From Roseomonas sp. (GTDB lineage Bacteria; Pseudomonadota; Alphaproteobacteria; Acetobacterales; Acetobacteraceae), in the NCBI GenBank assembly GCA_020249435.1, contig JADCFQ010000007.1:248001-312000 (forward strand): 64,000 nucleotides of DNA. The letters are read 5' to 3'. This document shows, piece after piece, positions 18,672 to 27,059 of the stretch. Both the position numbers and the translations under genes were made by a program. Numbering within the stretch: the first letter of the stretch is position 1; every line of letters starts with the position of its first letter. Below the pieces are notes generated by a model, which made no database searches, was not told the origin of the DNA, and saw only the letters and a list, made by a program, of their open reading frames with translations.

Positions 18672-19631
18672 TTATTGTGTGGCCAGCCGCGCCGCCCAAA
18701 GCCAAAGCGGGATGCCAGCCAGCACATTGAAGGGGAAGGTGATCGCCAAGGAAAGGGTCACGTAAATCCCGGCATCGGCGGAAGGCAGCGCCAGGCGCAT
18801 CGCCGCCGGCACCGCGATATAGGAAGCCGAGGCCCCCAGCACCGCCATCAGCCCGACACCGCCCGTGGAAAGCCCCACCAGCAAGCCGCCCGCGAGCCCC
18901 GCAGCACCCCCCAGCAACGGCATGATGATGGCAAAGCCGATCAGCCGCAAATCCAGCCCCCTGCCCCGATCACGCAAACGCCGCGCCGCGGTGATGCCCA
19001 TCTCAAGCAGGAAAAGACAGAGCGCACCCGGGAAAAGCGCGGTGATGAAGGGCGAAAGCTGCCGATCCGCCGCCGCCCCGCCCAGCCAGCCAATCAGAAA
19101 GGCGCCGAGCAGCAGCACGACCGACCCATTCAAAAACACTTCACGCGCCATTTCCCGCGCCCCGCCCGAAGTCGCCGCGCCGCCGCGCCGCGCGATCAGC
19201 AAAGCGGTCAGAATCGCCGGCGTTTCCATCGCGGCCAGCACGGCGGGCATGAAGCCCTCATAGGGTGTATTGGTCGCGTTCAATTGCCCGACCGCCGCGG
19301 CAAAGGTCACCACACTGACCGAGCCATAATGCGCCGAGACCGCCGCCGCCGTTGCCTTATCAAGCGGCGTGGCAGCGCGGAGCAAGCCATAGGCCGGAAG
19401 TGGCAGCAGCGCCGAAAGCGCAATGCCCACCACCAAGGCCGGGATCAAGCCCGCCGAGGCGCCAGGCTGCGCAATGGCAATGCCGCCCTTCAGGCCAATC
19501 GCCATCATGAGATAAAGCGAAAGTGTCTTGGCCAGCGCATCCGGCACGGAAAGATCAGAACGCAGCGCGGCGGCCGCGAAGCCAAGCGCGAAGAACAGGA
19601 CCGAAGGTGGCAGGATTTCAAAGAAGGACAT
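18672..19631 (-). CDS. sbtA: sodium-dependent bicarbonate transporter, SbtA family
   Basis: This is an integral membrane protein of 319 residues with about ten hydrophobic segments. The SbtA family imports bicarbonate with sodium. Family blocks are seen at SLYLMMAIGLKGGIAIAQ, SAHYGSVSVVTFAAAVGQL (the conserved HYGSVSxVTF) and VLGASASYIAVPAAMRLALP near the C terminus. It is coupled with the downstream sbtB. In this heterotrophic-looking genome it may supply carboxylation reactions. The start ATG at 19631 begins FFEILPPSVLFF, a normal family start. Confidence 0.9.
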   Translation of the reverse strand: MSFFEILPPSVLFFALGFAAAALRSDLSVPDALAKTLSLYLMMAIGLKGGIAIAQPGASAGLIPALVVGIALSALLPLPAYGLLRAATPLDKATAAAVSAHYGSVSVVTFAAAVGQLNATNTPYEGFMPAVLAAMETPAILTALLIARRGGAATSGGAREMAREVFLNGSVVLLLGAFLIGWLGGAAADRQLSPFITALFPGALCLFLLEMGITAARRLRDRGRGLDLRLIGFAIIMPLLGGAAGLAGGLLVGLSTGGVGLMAVLGASASYIAVPAAMRLALPSADAGIYVTLSLAITFPFNVLAGIPLWLWAARLATQ

Positions 19632-19675
19632 GGGTGGCGCGGGTTAGGCTTTGGCTTATGAGGTGTAAAGGCTTT

Positions 19676-20179
19676 TCAGCCCTGACCAATCGGCAGGCCA
19701 TGATAGCCGCGCGCGTAATACATCAGGCAGCCGGCTTCCATATCGGCAAAGCGCACTGCCTGAACCTCGGCGAAGACCACGCTATGCGTGCCCTGTTCCA
19801 TCACTTCCGTGATGCGGCAATCAAAGCTGGCCGCCGCCCCTTCCAGCACCGGCGCGCCAGTGACCAGCTTGCCCCAGATACCGGCGGCAAAGCGGCTTGC
19901 CATATCGGCCTTGTCGCTGGGCGCGGAAAAGGCGTTCGAAACGGCGCTTTGCCCAGCCGAGAGCGTATTCACACACAGCACGCCATTAGTCAGAAACAAG
20001 GCGCTGCGCGGGCTGGTGCGGTTCAGGCACACCAAAAGTGTCGGCGGATCATCGGTCACGGAACAAACCGCGGTTGCGGTAATGCCGCCTTGCCCCGCAG
20101 CGCCATCGGTCGTGATGATATTCACCGCCGCCCCGAGCCTTGCCATGGCATCGCGAAAATCCTGGCGAGAGACGGGCAT
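19676..20179 (-). CDS. flavin reductase family protein
   Basis: This is a 167-residue flavin reductase/FMN-binding split-barrel protein of the RutF/HpaC group, which supplies reduced flavin to a two-component monooxygenase. The conserved blocks are LGAAVNIITTDG, GITATAVCSVTDDPPTLLVC and LFLTNGVLCVNTL, with HSVVFAEVQAVRF near the end. The start at 20179 follows AAGGA by 10 bases and gives the usual family N terminus. No partner oxygenase is adjacent, though the two LLM oxidoreductases at the left edge and other genes may use its product. It overlaps nothing; the GNAT gene lies upstream. Confidence 0.87.
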   Translation of the reverse strand: MPVSRQDFRDAMARLGAAVNIITTDGAAGQGGITATAVCSVTDDPPTLLVCLNRTSPRSALFLTNGVLCVNTLSAGQSAVSNAFSAPSDKADMASRFAAGIWGKLVTGAPVLEGAAASFDCRITEVMEQGTHSVVFAEVQAVRFADMEAGCLMYYARGYHGLPIGQG

Positions 20180-20220
20180 GGCGGGCAATCCTTGCAGCGA
20201 GCTTGGGCGGGAAGGCTCTA

Positions 20221-20784
20221 TCACCCCAAGCGCGCGGCGTCACGCCAGCGGGCTTGGTCCAAACGATAAAGCAAATGCCGCCGGTAATGATGGCCTTCCG
20301 GCAGGCGCGGATGGTCGAATGCGCCGGCGGGCGCCATGCCGAGCTTTTCCATGAGCTTCCAGGAAGCCGCATTGCCCGGCACGGTGAAGGCGACAATCTT
20401 TTCGAGGTCCAGTGTCGCGAAACCAAAGCCCAAGGCCGCGCGGGCGGCTTCTTCCGCATAGCCCTGGCGGCGAAAGCGCGACCCGATGCGCCAGCCGATT
20501 TCAACCGCCGGGGTGAAATCCGCCTGCCAGGGGATCGTCATCAGCCCGACCACGCCCACAAAATCGCCCGTCGCTGCTTCCGCGACCACCCAAAAACCCC
20601 AGCCATGTTCGGCAAAATGCGCACGCATTCGCGCGGCCCAGGCATCGCTTTCCGCCCGCGTCATGGAGGTAGCGAAATAGCGCATGCTTTCAGGATCACC
20701 ATTGATGGCGAAAAGCGGCGCCAGATCATCATCGCGCCAGGGGCGGAGGATCAGCCTTGCGGTTTCAAGCGTCACGGGTTCCAT
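20221..20784 (-). CDS. GNAT family N-acetyltransferase (RimJ/RimL type)
   Basis: This 187-residue acetyl-CoA-dependent acetyltransferase starts with TARLILRPWRDDDLAPL, typical of the RimJ/RimL branch. It continues with VGVVGLMTIPW, EIGWRIGSRFRRQGYAEEAA (acetyl-CoA binding loop R-x-x-G-x-A) and SWKLMEKLGM. Proteins of this branch modify ribosomal protein N termini or small molecules; the substrate here is unknown. It is the first gene of a minus-strand pair with the flavin reductase and is divergent from the CoA-transferase operon. Confidence 0.88.
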   Translation of the reverse strand: MEPVTLETARLILRPWRDDDLAPLFAINGDPESMRYFATSMTRAESDAWAARMRAHFAEHGWGFWVVAEAATGDFVGVVGLMTIPWQADFTPAVEIGWRIGSRFRRQGYAEEAARAALGFGFATLDLEKIVAFTVPGNAASWKLMEKLGMAPAGAFDHPRLPEGHHYRRHLLYRLDQARWRDAARLG

Positions 20785-20871
20785 GGGCGCTTCTTAGCTG
20801 AGCCTTGCGCCCGCGCTAGCCCCTAGCTTGCCCGGGCCGCGCCCGGTAGCATAAGGCCAAAGGAGCACGCC

Positions 20872-21699
20872 ATGAATTTGCAAAGCCTTGAAGCGCTCGC
20901 CGCCGAGGTGCCCGATGGGGCGAGTCTCGCCTTGCCGCCGGATAATTCCCTGCCCTCCGTGGCACTCGCCAAGGCGCTGATCCGGCGCGGGGTGCGGAAC
21001 CTCAATCTGATCGGCGTGCCGGTCTCGGGCTTTGCGACCGATATCCTGATTGGGGCGGGCTGTGTCGCGAGTGTGCAGACAAGTGCCGTATCACTCGGTG
21101 AGGCCGGGTTTGCGCCGCGCTTTTCGGCGGCGTTGCGCGCAGGTGCGATCAAGGTGATTGATGCCACCTGCCCCGCCATGCACACCATGTTGCAAGCCGC
21201 CGAAAAAGGTGTGCCCTTCATGGCGCTACGCGGGTTGATCGGCAGTGATATCCTGGCCCATCGCCCCGATTGGAAAGTCGCACCCAACCCCTTCGCCGCA
21301 GAAGGCGAAGACCCGATTGTGCTGCTGCCCGCGCTCAATCCGGATTTCGTGTTTTTCCATGCCTTGATGGCGGATGAGGAAGGAAATGTCTGGGTCGGGC
21401 GGCGGCGTGAATGCGCGACGATTGCGCATGCTTCAAAGCGCGCCTTGGTGACGGTGGAACGCGTGGTGCCGGGCAATTTCCTGGAAGATGAACGCCTCGC
21501 TTCCGGGGCCATCAACGCGACTTATATCGGCGGCATCGCCATTGCCGAACGCGGCGCGCATCCGGTGGCACTTCTTGATGAATATGGCTTTGATGGTGCT
21601 TATGTCAGCGAATATGCCCGCATGGCGCGGAGCGAAGAAGGTTTTGCTGCCTGGTGCGCCCGCGAAGTTTATGGCCAGAAGGCGCAGGCAGCAGAATGA
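20872..21699 (+). CDS. CoA-transferase family I, alpha-like subunit
   Basis: This 275-residue protein resembles the alpha subunit of glutaconate-type CoA-transferases and the IpdA subunit of steroid-ring hydrolases. Visible blocks are GASLALPPDNSLPSVALAKA, NLIGVPVSGFATDILIGAG and RGLIGSDILAHRPDWK. ATIAHASKRALVTVERVVPG and ATYIGGIAIAERGAHPVAL follow. It follows an AAGGAGCACGCC ribosome site and overlaps the beta-like gene by ATGA, so they form one heteromeric enzyme. The substrate is not evident. A CaiB/BaiF gene follows directly. Confidence 0.85.
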   Translation: MNLQSLEALAAEVPDGASLALPPDNSLPSVALAKALIRRGVRNLNLIGVPVSGFATDILIGAGCVASVQTSAVSLGEAGFAPRFSAALRAGAIKVIDATCPAMHTMLQAAEKGVPFMALRGLIGSDILAHRPDWKVAPNPFAAEGEDPIVLLPALNPDFVFFHALMADEEGNVWVGRRRECATIAHASKRALVTVERVVPGNFLEDERLASGAINATYIGGIAIAERGAHPVALLDEYGFDGAYVSEYARMARSEEGFAAWCAREVYGQKAQAAE

Positions 21700-22448
21700 A
21701 CGAGATCAAGCTTGAAGAACGCATCGCGGTTGCTCTCGCGAAGCTGATCCTGGACCCGAGTGCGCCGCCCGCGCGGCATATCGCAGTGGGTGCGGCTTCC
21801 CCCATGCCGGCAGCGGCCTGTTGGCTGGTGAAAAAGCAGGGCAATCCCGTGCGACTTTCGCTGCTGCATAAGCGCAGCGGCAATCCGTTTACGGAAGGCA
21901 CGCGCGAATTATTTGACCTGACCGGCCAGGGGCGGATTGATTTGTTCTTCCTGGGCGGTGGGCAGATTGATGGCAGCGCCAATCTGAATTTGGTTGGCAC
22001 TGGCGAATGGCCCGGCATGGGCGTGCGCTTTCCCGGCAGCTTCGGTTCCGCCTTCATGTATTTCATGACGCCGCGCACCATCCTGTTCCGCGAAGAACAC
22101 ACGCCGCGCGTTTTTGTCGAAAAGGTGGATAATATCTCTGCCCCCGGTGTCTCCCCGCCCGGCGTGTTTCGTCGCGGCACGGCGCAGGCGCTGGTGACGG
22201 GGCGCTGCGTGTTCCGCTTCCATCCCGACCGTGCGCGGTTTTCGCTGGAAAGCGTGCATCCGGGCGAGACGGTGGAAAGCGTGCGCGATGCCACCGGTTT
22301 TGCTTTTGACGTGACGGGCGATGTGCCCTTCACGCCTGATCCAACCGCGGAAGAACTCGCGCTGCTGCGCGGGCCGATCTGCGATGAAATCCTGGAAACC
22401 TACCCGGAATTCTGCGCCCGGGTCTTTGGCAGGAAACAAGCGGCATGA
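21696..22448 (+). CDS. CoA-transferase family I, beta-like subunit
   Basis: This 250-residue partner of the preceding subunit starts MNEIKLEERIAVALAKLIL (ATG overlapping the previous stop). It contains FFLGGGQIDGSANLNLVGTG and PGSFGSAFMYFMTPRT, as in GctB/IpdB proteins. In true glutaconate CoA-transferases a catalytic Glu sits in a V-E-S-G-L-type stretch. Aligned by eye, the corresponding region here reads LSLLHKRSGN, with no obvious Glu, so the pair may be an IpdAB-like hydrolase rather than a transferase. It overlaps the next gene by ATGA, giving a three-gene operon. Confidence 0.83.
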   Translation: MNEIKLEERIAVALAKLILDPSAPPARHIAVGAASPMPAAACWLVKKQGNPVRLSLLHKRSGNPFTEGTRELFDLTGQGRIDLFFLGGGQIDGSANLNLVGTGEWPGMGVRFPGSFGSAFMYFMTPRTILFREEHTPRVFVEKVDNISAPGVSPPGVFRRGTAQALVTGRCVFRFHPDRARFSLESVHPGETVESVRDATGFAFDVTGDVPFTPDPTAEELALLRGPICDEILETYPEFCARVFGRKQAA

Positions 22449-23680
22449 ATGACGCAAGCATCGCGACCCGTGGTTTGGCGCGCTCCGCCGGCGCCTTGGC
22501 GGGGCTGCGCGTGGTGGATTTGACGCGCGTTTTGGGTGGGCCTTATTGCACCATGGTGCTGTCCGATCACGGCGCCGAGGTGATCAAGCTTGAGCCACCG
22601 CAGGGTGATGAGGTGCGCGATTGGGGCCCGCCCTTCGATAGCGCGGGCGATGCTTCCTATTTCGTTGGCGTGAACCGTAACAAAAGAAGTGTCGGACTTG
22701 ATCTGTCCAAGCCCGCCGGCAAGGAAGTGCTGCTGCGCCTTTTGGAAGGTGCCGATGTGCTGGTGGAAAACTTCAAACCGGGTTCCATGGAAAAATGGGG
22801 GCTTGGGTATGAGGCGGTACTGTCAAAACGCTTTCCGCGCCTGATCCATTGCCGCGTTTCCGGCTTTGGCGGTGAAGGGCCGCTTGGCGGTTTTCCGGGT
22901 TATGATGCGGTGTTGCAGGCCATGGTCGGGCTGATGTCCATCAATGGCACGGAGAATTCCGGTCCGACGCGGCTCGGCACGCCGATTGTGGATATTGCGA
23001 CGGGGTTGTTCTCCACCATCGCCATTCTGATGGCGCTGCATGAGCGGGAAAAATCCGGCCAGGGGCAATATTGCGACATGACGCTGCATGATTGCGGCAT
23101 GGCACTGCTGCACCCCCATGCGGCGAATTACTTCCTGTCCGACAAGCGCCCCAAGGCGACCGGCAATCCGCATCCGAATCTGGTGCCCTATTCCAAATTC
23201 AAAACCAAAACCTGCGAGATCTTCATCGCCGCCGGCAATGACCCGGCCTTTCGGAAATTCTGTGAATTCCTCGGTATTCCTGATGTGGCGAAGGATGAGC
23301 GTTTTGCCACCAATGGCGCGCGTGTGATCAATCGCGATGCGCTGACGATCATTCTGGAACAGCGTTTTTCGACGGAAGATGGTCATGATTTGACGCGGCG
23401 CATGCTGGCGGTTGGCCTGCCGGCCGGGCCGGTGCTGCATGTGGATGAAGCCATGGCAGCCGACCACACCGCCTTCCGGGAGATGGTTGCCGATATCGGC
23501 GATTTCCGCGCACTGAATACGCCGATCAAACTATCGCGCACACCTGGTGGTGCGCGCACGCGCCCACCGCGTTTCAATCAGCATGGGCGGGAAGTGCTGC
23601 TGGCGCGTGGCTTTAGTGAGGCCGAGATTGCCGCTTTGGAAGCCGATGGCGTGATTGTGGGCGCGCGCCGGAAAGCCTGA
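22445..23680 (+). CDS. CaiB/BaiF family CoA-transferase
   Basis: This is a family III CoA-transferase of 411 residues, moving CoA between carboxylic acids through an aspartyl-CoA adduct. The N-terminal block LAGLRVVDLTRVLGGPYCTM, the segment GDASYFVGVNRNKRSVGLDL and VLVENFKPGSMEKWGLGY are diagnostic. The catalytic Asp region is GYDAVLQAMVGLMSINGTE. It is coupled by ATGA to the family I-like pair, suggesting successive steps on the same acid. The acid cannot be named. Confidence 0.93.
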   Translation: MNDASIATRGLARSAGALAGLRVVDLTRVLGGPYCTMVLSDHGAEVIKLEPPQGDEVRDWGPPFDSAGDASYFVGVNRNKRSVGLDLSKPAGKEVLLRLLEGADVLVENFKPGSMEKWGLGYEAVLSKRFPRLIHCRVSGFGGEGPLGGFPGYDAVLQAMVGLMSINGTENSGPTRLGTPIVDIATGLFSTIAILMALHEREKSGQGQYCDMTLHDCGMALLHPHAANYFLSDKRPKATGNPHPNLVPYSKFKTKTCEIFIAAGNDPAFRKFCEFLGIPDVAKDERFATNGARVINRDALTIILEQRFSTEDGHDLTRRMLAVGLPAGPVLHVDEAMAADHTAFREMVADIGDFRALNTPIKLSRTPGGARTRPPRFNQHGREVLLARGFSEAEIAALEADGVIVGARRKA

Positions 23681-23681
23681 A

Positions 23682-24542
23682 TTAGGCAGCGGCCGCGATT
23701 GTCGGCCCCTGCCCCGCCACCGTGGTGCGCACCATATGGCGCCGTTCAGTCGTGCTCGCGAATGGCGTGGCGCGATGCAGTACGGCGCGATTATCCCAAA
23801 TCAGCAAATCATGCGGCGACCAGCGGTGGCTGTAGATGAAGCGATCTTCAGTCGCATGCGCCATCAGGCTTTCAATCAAGGCGCGGCTTTCGGCATCCCC
23901 CATGCCGTCAATGCTGCGCGCATGCGCACCCAAATATAGCGCGGGGCCATAGGGGTTTTCTTGCAGCACCACGGCTTGGCGCACCGGCGGGTGCTGCGCG
24001 CGTTCCGCATCGCTCACCAGGGCGGCATCAACGCGGGCGCGTGACCAGCCGAAATCATGCCAGGCTGCAAGCTGCTTCAGGCGCTGCTGTTCGGCGGCAT
24101 CGAGTGCGGCAAAAGCGCCGCGCATGAAGGCGAATTCCGTATTGCCACCCGCGCTTGGAATCTGCCGCGCTGAAAGCAAGGAAGCCCGCGCCGGGACAGG
24201 CTTGAAGGAGGAATCATGATGCCAGAGCCGATTGGCCTTGTTGTTCAACACCTGCTTGTCGCTTGGTGCGACAATCTCGCCAGCCGGCCCCATATTGGAC
24301 AGCACAATCACCGCGCTGCCGGCGCCAAGCGCGCCGGGGCGGGTTTGCTCAAGGGCGCCAAACCCCTCGCTGAAGGCGATTTGCGCCGCGTCATCCAAAT
24401 GCTGCCCGGGCAGCACCAGCACCGAATAGCGATCCAACGCATCGCGCAGCGCCGCCATGACCGGCGCGGCAACCGGCTGCGCCGCATCAACGCCTTCGAT
24501 GCGCGCGGCGAAAAGCGGTTGCAGGGGCGTGATGTTCAGCAT
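23682..24542 (-). CDS. TauD/TfdA family alpha-ketoglutarate-dependent dioxygenase
   Basis: This is a non-heme Fe(II)/2-oxoglutarate dioxygenase of 286 residues; family members release sulfite from taurine or cleave ethers and esters. The facial triad is visible: RLWHHDSSF gives His and Asp, and the distal His is in NRAVLHRATPF. The 2-oxoglutarate-binding Arg is likely in the ERRHMVRTTV stretch. The second ATG (24542) is preferred because GGAGG lies 7 bases before it and only 1 base before the first. It converges with the CaiB/BaiF gene, with one base between the stops. The substrate is unknown. Confidence 0.9.
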   Translation of the reverse strand: MLNITPLQPLFAARIEGVDAAQPVAAPVMAALRDALDRYSVLVLPGQHLDDAAQIAFSEGFGALEQTRPGALGAGSAVIVLSNMGPAGEIVAPSDKQVLNNKANRLWHHDSSFKPVPARASLLSARQIPSAGGNTEFAFMRGAFAALDAAEQQRLKQLAAWHDFGWSRARVDAALVSDAERAQHPPVRQAVVLQENPYGPALYLGAHARSIDGMGDAESRALIESLMAHATEDRFIYSHRWSPHDLLIWDNRAVLHRATPFASTTERRHMVRTTVAGQGPTIAAAA

Positions 24543-24584
24543 GGCCATACCCTCCAGAGCAAAGGCTAGGCCGGAAGGCGCCTT

Positions 24585-26255
24585 TCAGAAAAGCCCCTCA
24601 ATCCGCCCTTCCCCATCCAGGCCAATCGTCTCCGCCGCCGGGCGGCGCGGCAGGCCGGGCATGGTCATGATGTCACCGCAAACCGCGACAATGAAGCCGG
24701 CACCGGCAGAAAGCCGCACCTCGCGCACCGGTAGCACATGATCCACCGGCGCGCCAAGCTTTGTTGGGTCCGCGCTGAAGGAATATTGCGTCTTGGCGAT
24801 GCAGACCGGCAGATGGCCGAAGCCGAGTTCTTCAAACCGCGCGAGCCGCTTCGCCACATCCGCCGGCAGCGCGATATCGCGCGCGCGATAAATCTGCTGC
24901 GCAATGGTGCGGATCTTGTCGGCCAAGGGCATGGCATCCGGATAAAGCGGCGCGAAGCGCGCAGATTTCGCCGCAATCCGCGCCTGCACGGCGCGCGCCA
25001 ACTCCGCAGCGCCCTTGGCGCCATCGCCCCAATGGGTACAAAGGATCGCCTCCGTCCCCGCCGCCTGGATCGCCGCCTGCACCGCCGCGATTTCCGCATC
25101 CGTGTCCGAAGTGAAGCGGTTCAGCGCCACCACCACCGGCAGGCCGAACTTGCCCATATTCTCGACATGGCGAGCAAGGTTCGCAATGCCGCGCGTCACC
25201 GCCGCGACATCTTCCCGCCCCAGATCGGCCTTGGCGACACCGCCATGCATCTTGAGCGCGCGCACGGTCGCCACCACCACGCATACGGAAGGATTCAACC
25301 CCGCGAGGCGGCATTTGATATCAAGGAATTTCTCGGCGCCAAGATCAGCGCCAAAACCCGCTTCCGTCACGACAACATCAGCGAGTTTCAAGCCAAGCCT
25401 GGTCGCCATGACGCTATTGCAGCCATGGGCGATATTGGCGAAGGGTCCGCCATGCACCAGCGCGGGGGAGCCTTCAATCGTCTGCACCAGATTGGGCGCG
25501 AAAGCATCGCGCAGCAGCGCTGCCATGGCGCCATCGGCTTTCAAATCAGCAGCCGTGATCTGTCGCCCATCACGCGTCTGCCCCACCACCATGCGGCCGA
25601 GCCGCTGCTGCAAATCCGGCAAATCGCGCGCCAGGCAAAACACCGCCATGACTTCGGAAGCAACGGTGATATCAAAGCCATCTTCGCGCGGGAAACCATT
25701 GGCGACACCGCCCAATGAGGAATTGATGGCACGAAGCGCGCGATCATTCATGTCAATCGCACGGCGCCAGGAAATGCGGCGCGCATCCAGGCCGAGTTCA
25801 TTGCCCCAATAGATGTGATTATCCAGCATCGCCGCCAGCAGATTATTGGCGCTGGTGATGGCGTGGAAATCGCCGGTGAAATGCAGATTAATATCTTCCA
25901 TCGGCAGCACCTGCGCATAACCGCCGCCGGTCGCGCCCCCCTTCACACCAAAACAGGGACCAAGCGAGGGTTCACGCAGGCAGATCATGCTGCGCGTGCC
26001 AAGCGCGTTCAGCGCATCGCCAAGCCCGACCGTGGTGGTGGTCTTGCCCTCACCGGCTGGGGTTGGGTTGATGCCGGTCACCAGCACCAAGGCGCCATCG
26101 GGGCGATCCGCCTGGGCGCCGATGAAATCCAGCCCGATCTTGGCCTTGTATTTGCCGTAGGGTTCCAAGGCATCGGCCGGAATGCCGGCACGCGTGGCGA
26201 TTTCCGCAATCGGCTTCAGCGTCGCGGCGCGCGCGATATCAAGATCAGTGGCCAT
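24585..26255 (-). CDS. fhs: formate-tetrahydrofolate ligase
   Basis: This enzyme makes 10-formyl-tetrahydrofolate from formate, THF and ATP in one-carbon metabolism. It has 556 residues, the usual length. Conserved parts are the ATP-binding loop [18 protein letters not shown] near residue 60, [20 protein letters not shown], and [39 protein letters not shown] follows in the middle. The start at 26255 follows GGGAG and begins [10 protein letters not shown]. No folD or formate dehydrogenase is adjacent, so it probably acts in formate assimilation or purine/methionine supply, together with metH in the same region. Confidence 0.97.
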   Translation of the reverse strand: MATDLDIARAATLKPIAEIATRAGIPADALEPYGKYKAKIGLDFIGAQADRPDGALVLVTGINPTPAGEGKTTTTVGLGDALNALGTRSMICLREPSLGPCFGVKGGATGGGYAQVLPMEDINLHFTGDFHAITSANNLLAAMLDNHIYWGNELGLDARRISWRRAIDMNDRALRAINSSLGGVANGFPREDGFDITVASEVMAVFCLARDLPDLQQRLGRMVVGQTRDGRQITAADLKADGAMAALLRDAFAPNLVQTIEGSPALVHGGPFANIAHGCNSVMATRLGLKLADVVVTEAGFGADLGAEKFLDIKCRLAGLNPSVCVVVATVRALKMHGGVAKADLGREDVAAVTRGIANLARHVENMGKFGLPVVVALNRFTSDTDAEIAAVQAAIQAAGTEAILCTHWGDGAKGAAELARAVQARIAAKSARFAPLYPDAMPLADKIRTIAQQIYRARDIALPADVAKRLARFEELGFGHLPVCIAKTQYSFSADPTKLGAPVDHVLPVREVRLSAGAGFIVAVCGDIMTMPGLPRRPAAETIGLDGEGRIEGLF

Positions 26256-26309
26256 CCCTGAAACTCCCTGGATTAATGCCCCACGCAACGCCATGGCAGG
26301 GCAGTGCTG

Positions 26310-27059
26310 TCAAGGCCGCGGCGGGCGAAACTTGTCCAGATAGGCGGCGCGATGGGCATAGGCGCCCACATGCGCGACCGGCATATCGGTCAGCGCCCAG
26401 ATGGCGCTGCCCGGCAGACCAAGCCAGCGTTGGCAAAAGGCGTAATCTTCTGAAACGAACCCCTCGGGCAGAGTCATTTCATCGAAAAACGCCCAGTATT
26501 CGCCCTCCAGGCCGAATTGGCGGAAGCTTTCGGATTTGCGCCGCGCGACGCTGCCACTCGCGATCAGTTTGTCGAAGGCTGTCCGCGCAATCATGATGCA
26601 GCCAAAGCCAATGCGGCTGACGCGCAAAAGACCATTGCGGATCACCGGGTCCGCCGGATCGGGTTCGATATTGAAGCGCCGCGACAGCGCATTCAACCGC
26701 GCGAGGTCCGGCGGCCCCTCAGGCGCTTCCCGCGCGGCCTCGGCAAAGCGGGCAATATCGAAATGCCGCAGCGGGCAGGCCAGGCCAATCACCTCCTGCC
26801 CCGTCTGCAAAAGCCGCGTAATCGCGCCCTTCAGCACGCCGATATCGGAATCGAGAAACAGCAAATGCGTGAAATCGGCGCGCGCCAGAAATTGACTGGC
26901 CAGAATATGCCGCGCGCGCGTCACATAGGCGCCATCATAATTGAACCAATCCGCGCCATGCCCAGCGTCGCGCAATTCATTCACCATGGTCACGATGGAA
27001 AGCGTGGTTTCCACCTGCATGGTGCTGGCGATGGTGGGTGTGGCGATAAAAACCTTCAT
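26310..27059 (-). CDS. putative glycosyltransferase (GT-A-like, DxD motif)
   Basis: This 249-residue protein starts MKVFIATPTIASTMQVETT, then YVTRARHILASQFLA and the segment HLLFLDSDIGVLKGAI with a DSD motif typical of metal-dependent GT-A glycosyltransferases. VSRIGFGCIMIAR and EGFVSEDYAFCQRW follow. It has no signal or clear membrane segment. Such proteins are found as short nucleotide-sugar transferase-like proteins in phage and surface-polysaccharide loci; the role here is unknown. Its ATG overlaps the phnW stop, so it may share an operon with the aminoethylphosphonate transaminase, and a role in decorating a glycan is possible. Confidence 0.7.
   Translation of the reverse strand: MKVFIATPTIASTMQVETTLSIVTMVNELRDAGHGADWFNYDGAYVTRARHILASQFLARADFTHLLFLDSDIGVLKGAITRLLQTGQEVIGLACPLRHFDIARFAEAAREAPEGPPDLARLNALSRRFNIEPDPADPVIRNGLLRVSRIGFGCIMIARTAFDKLIASGSVARRKSESFRQFGLEGEYWAFFDEMTLPEGFVSEDYAFCQRWLGLPGSAIWALTDMPVAHVGAYAHRAAYLDKFRPPRP

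Noticed and set aside
24184-24569. 117-codon plus-strand frame within the TauD-family gene
   Set aside because: Antisense to the dioxygenase N terminus whose active-site motifs are intact; a shadow frame.
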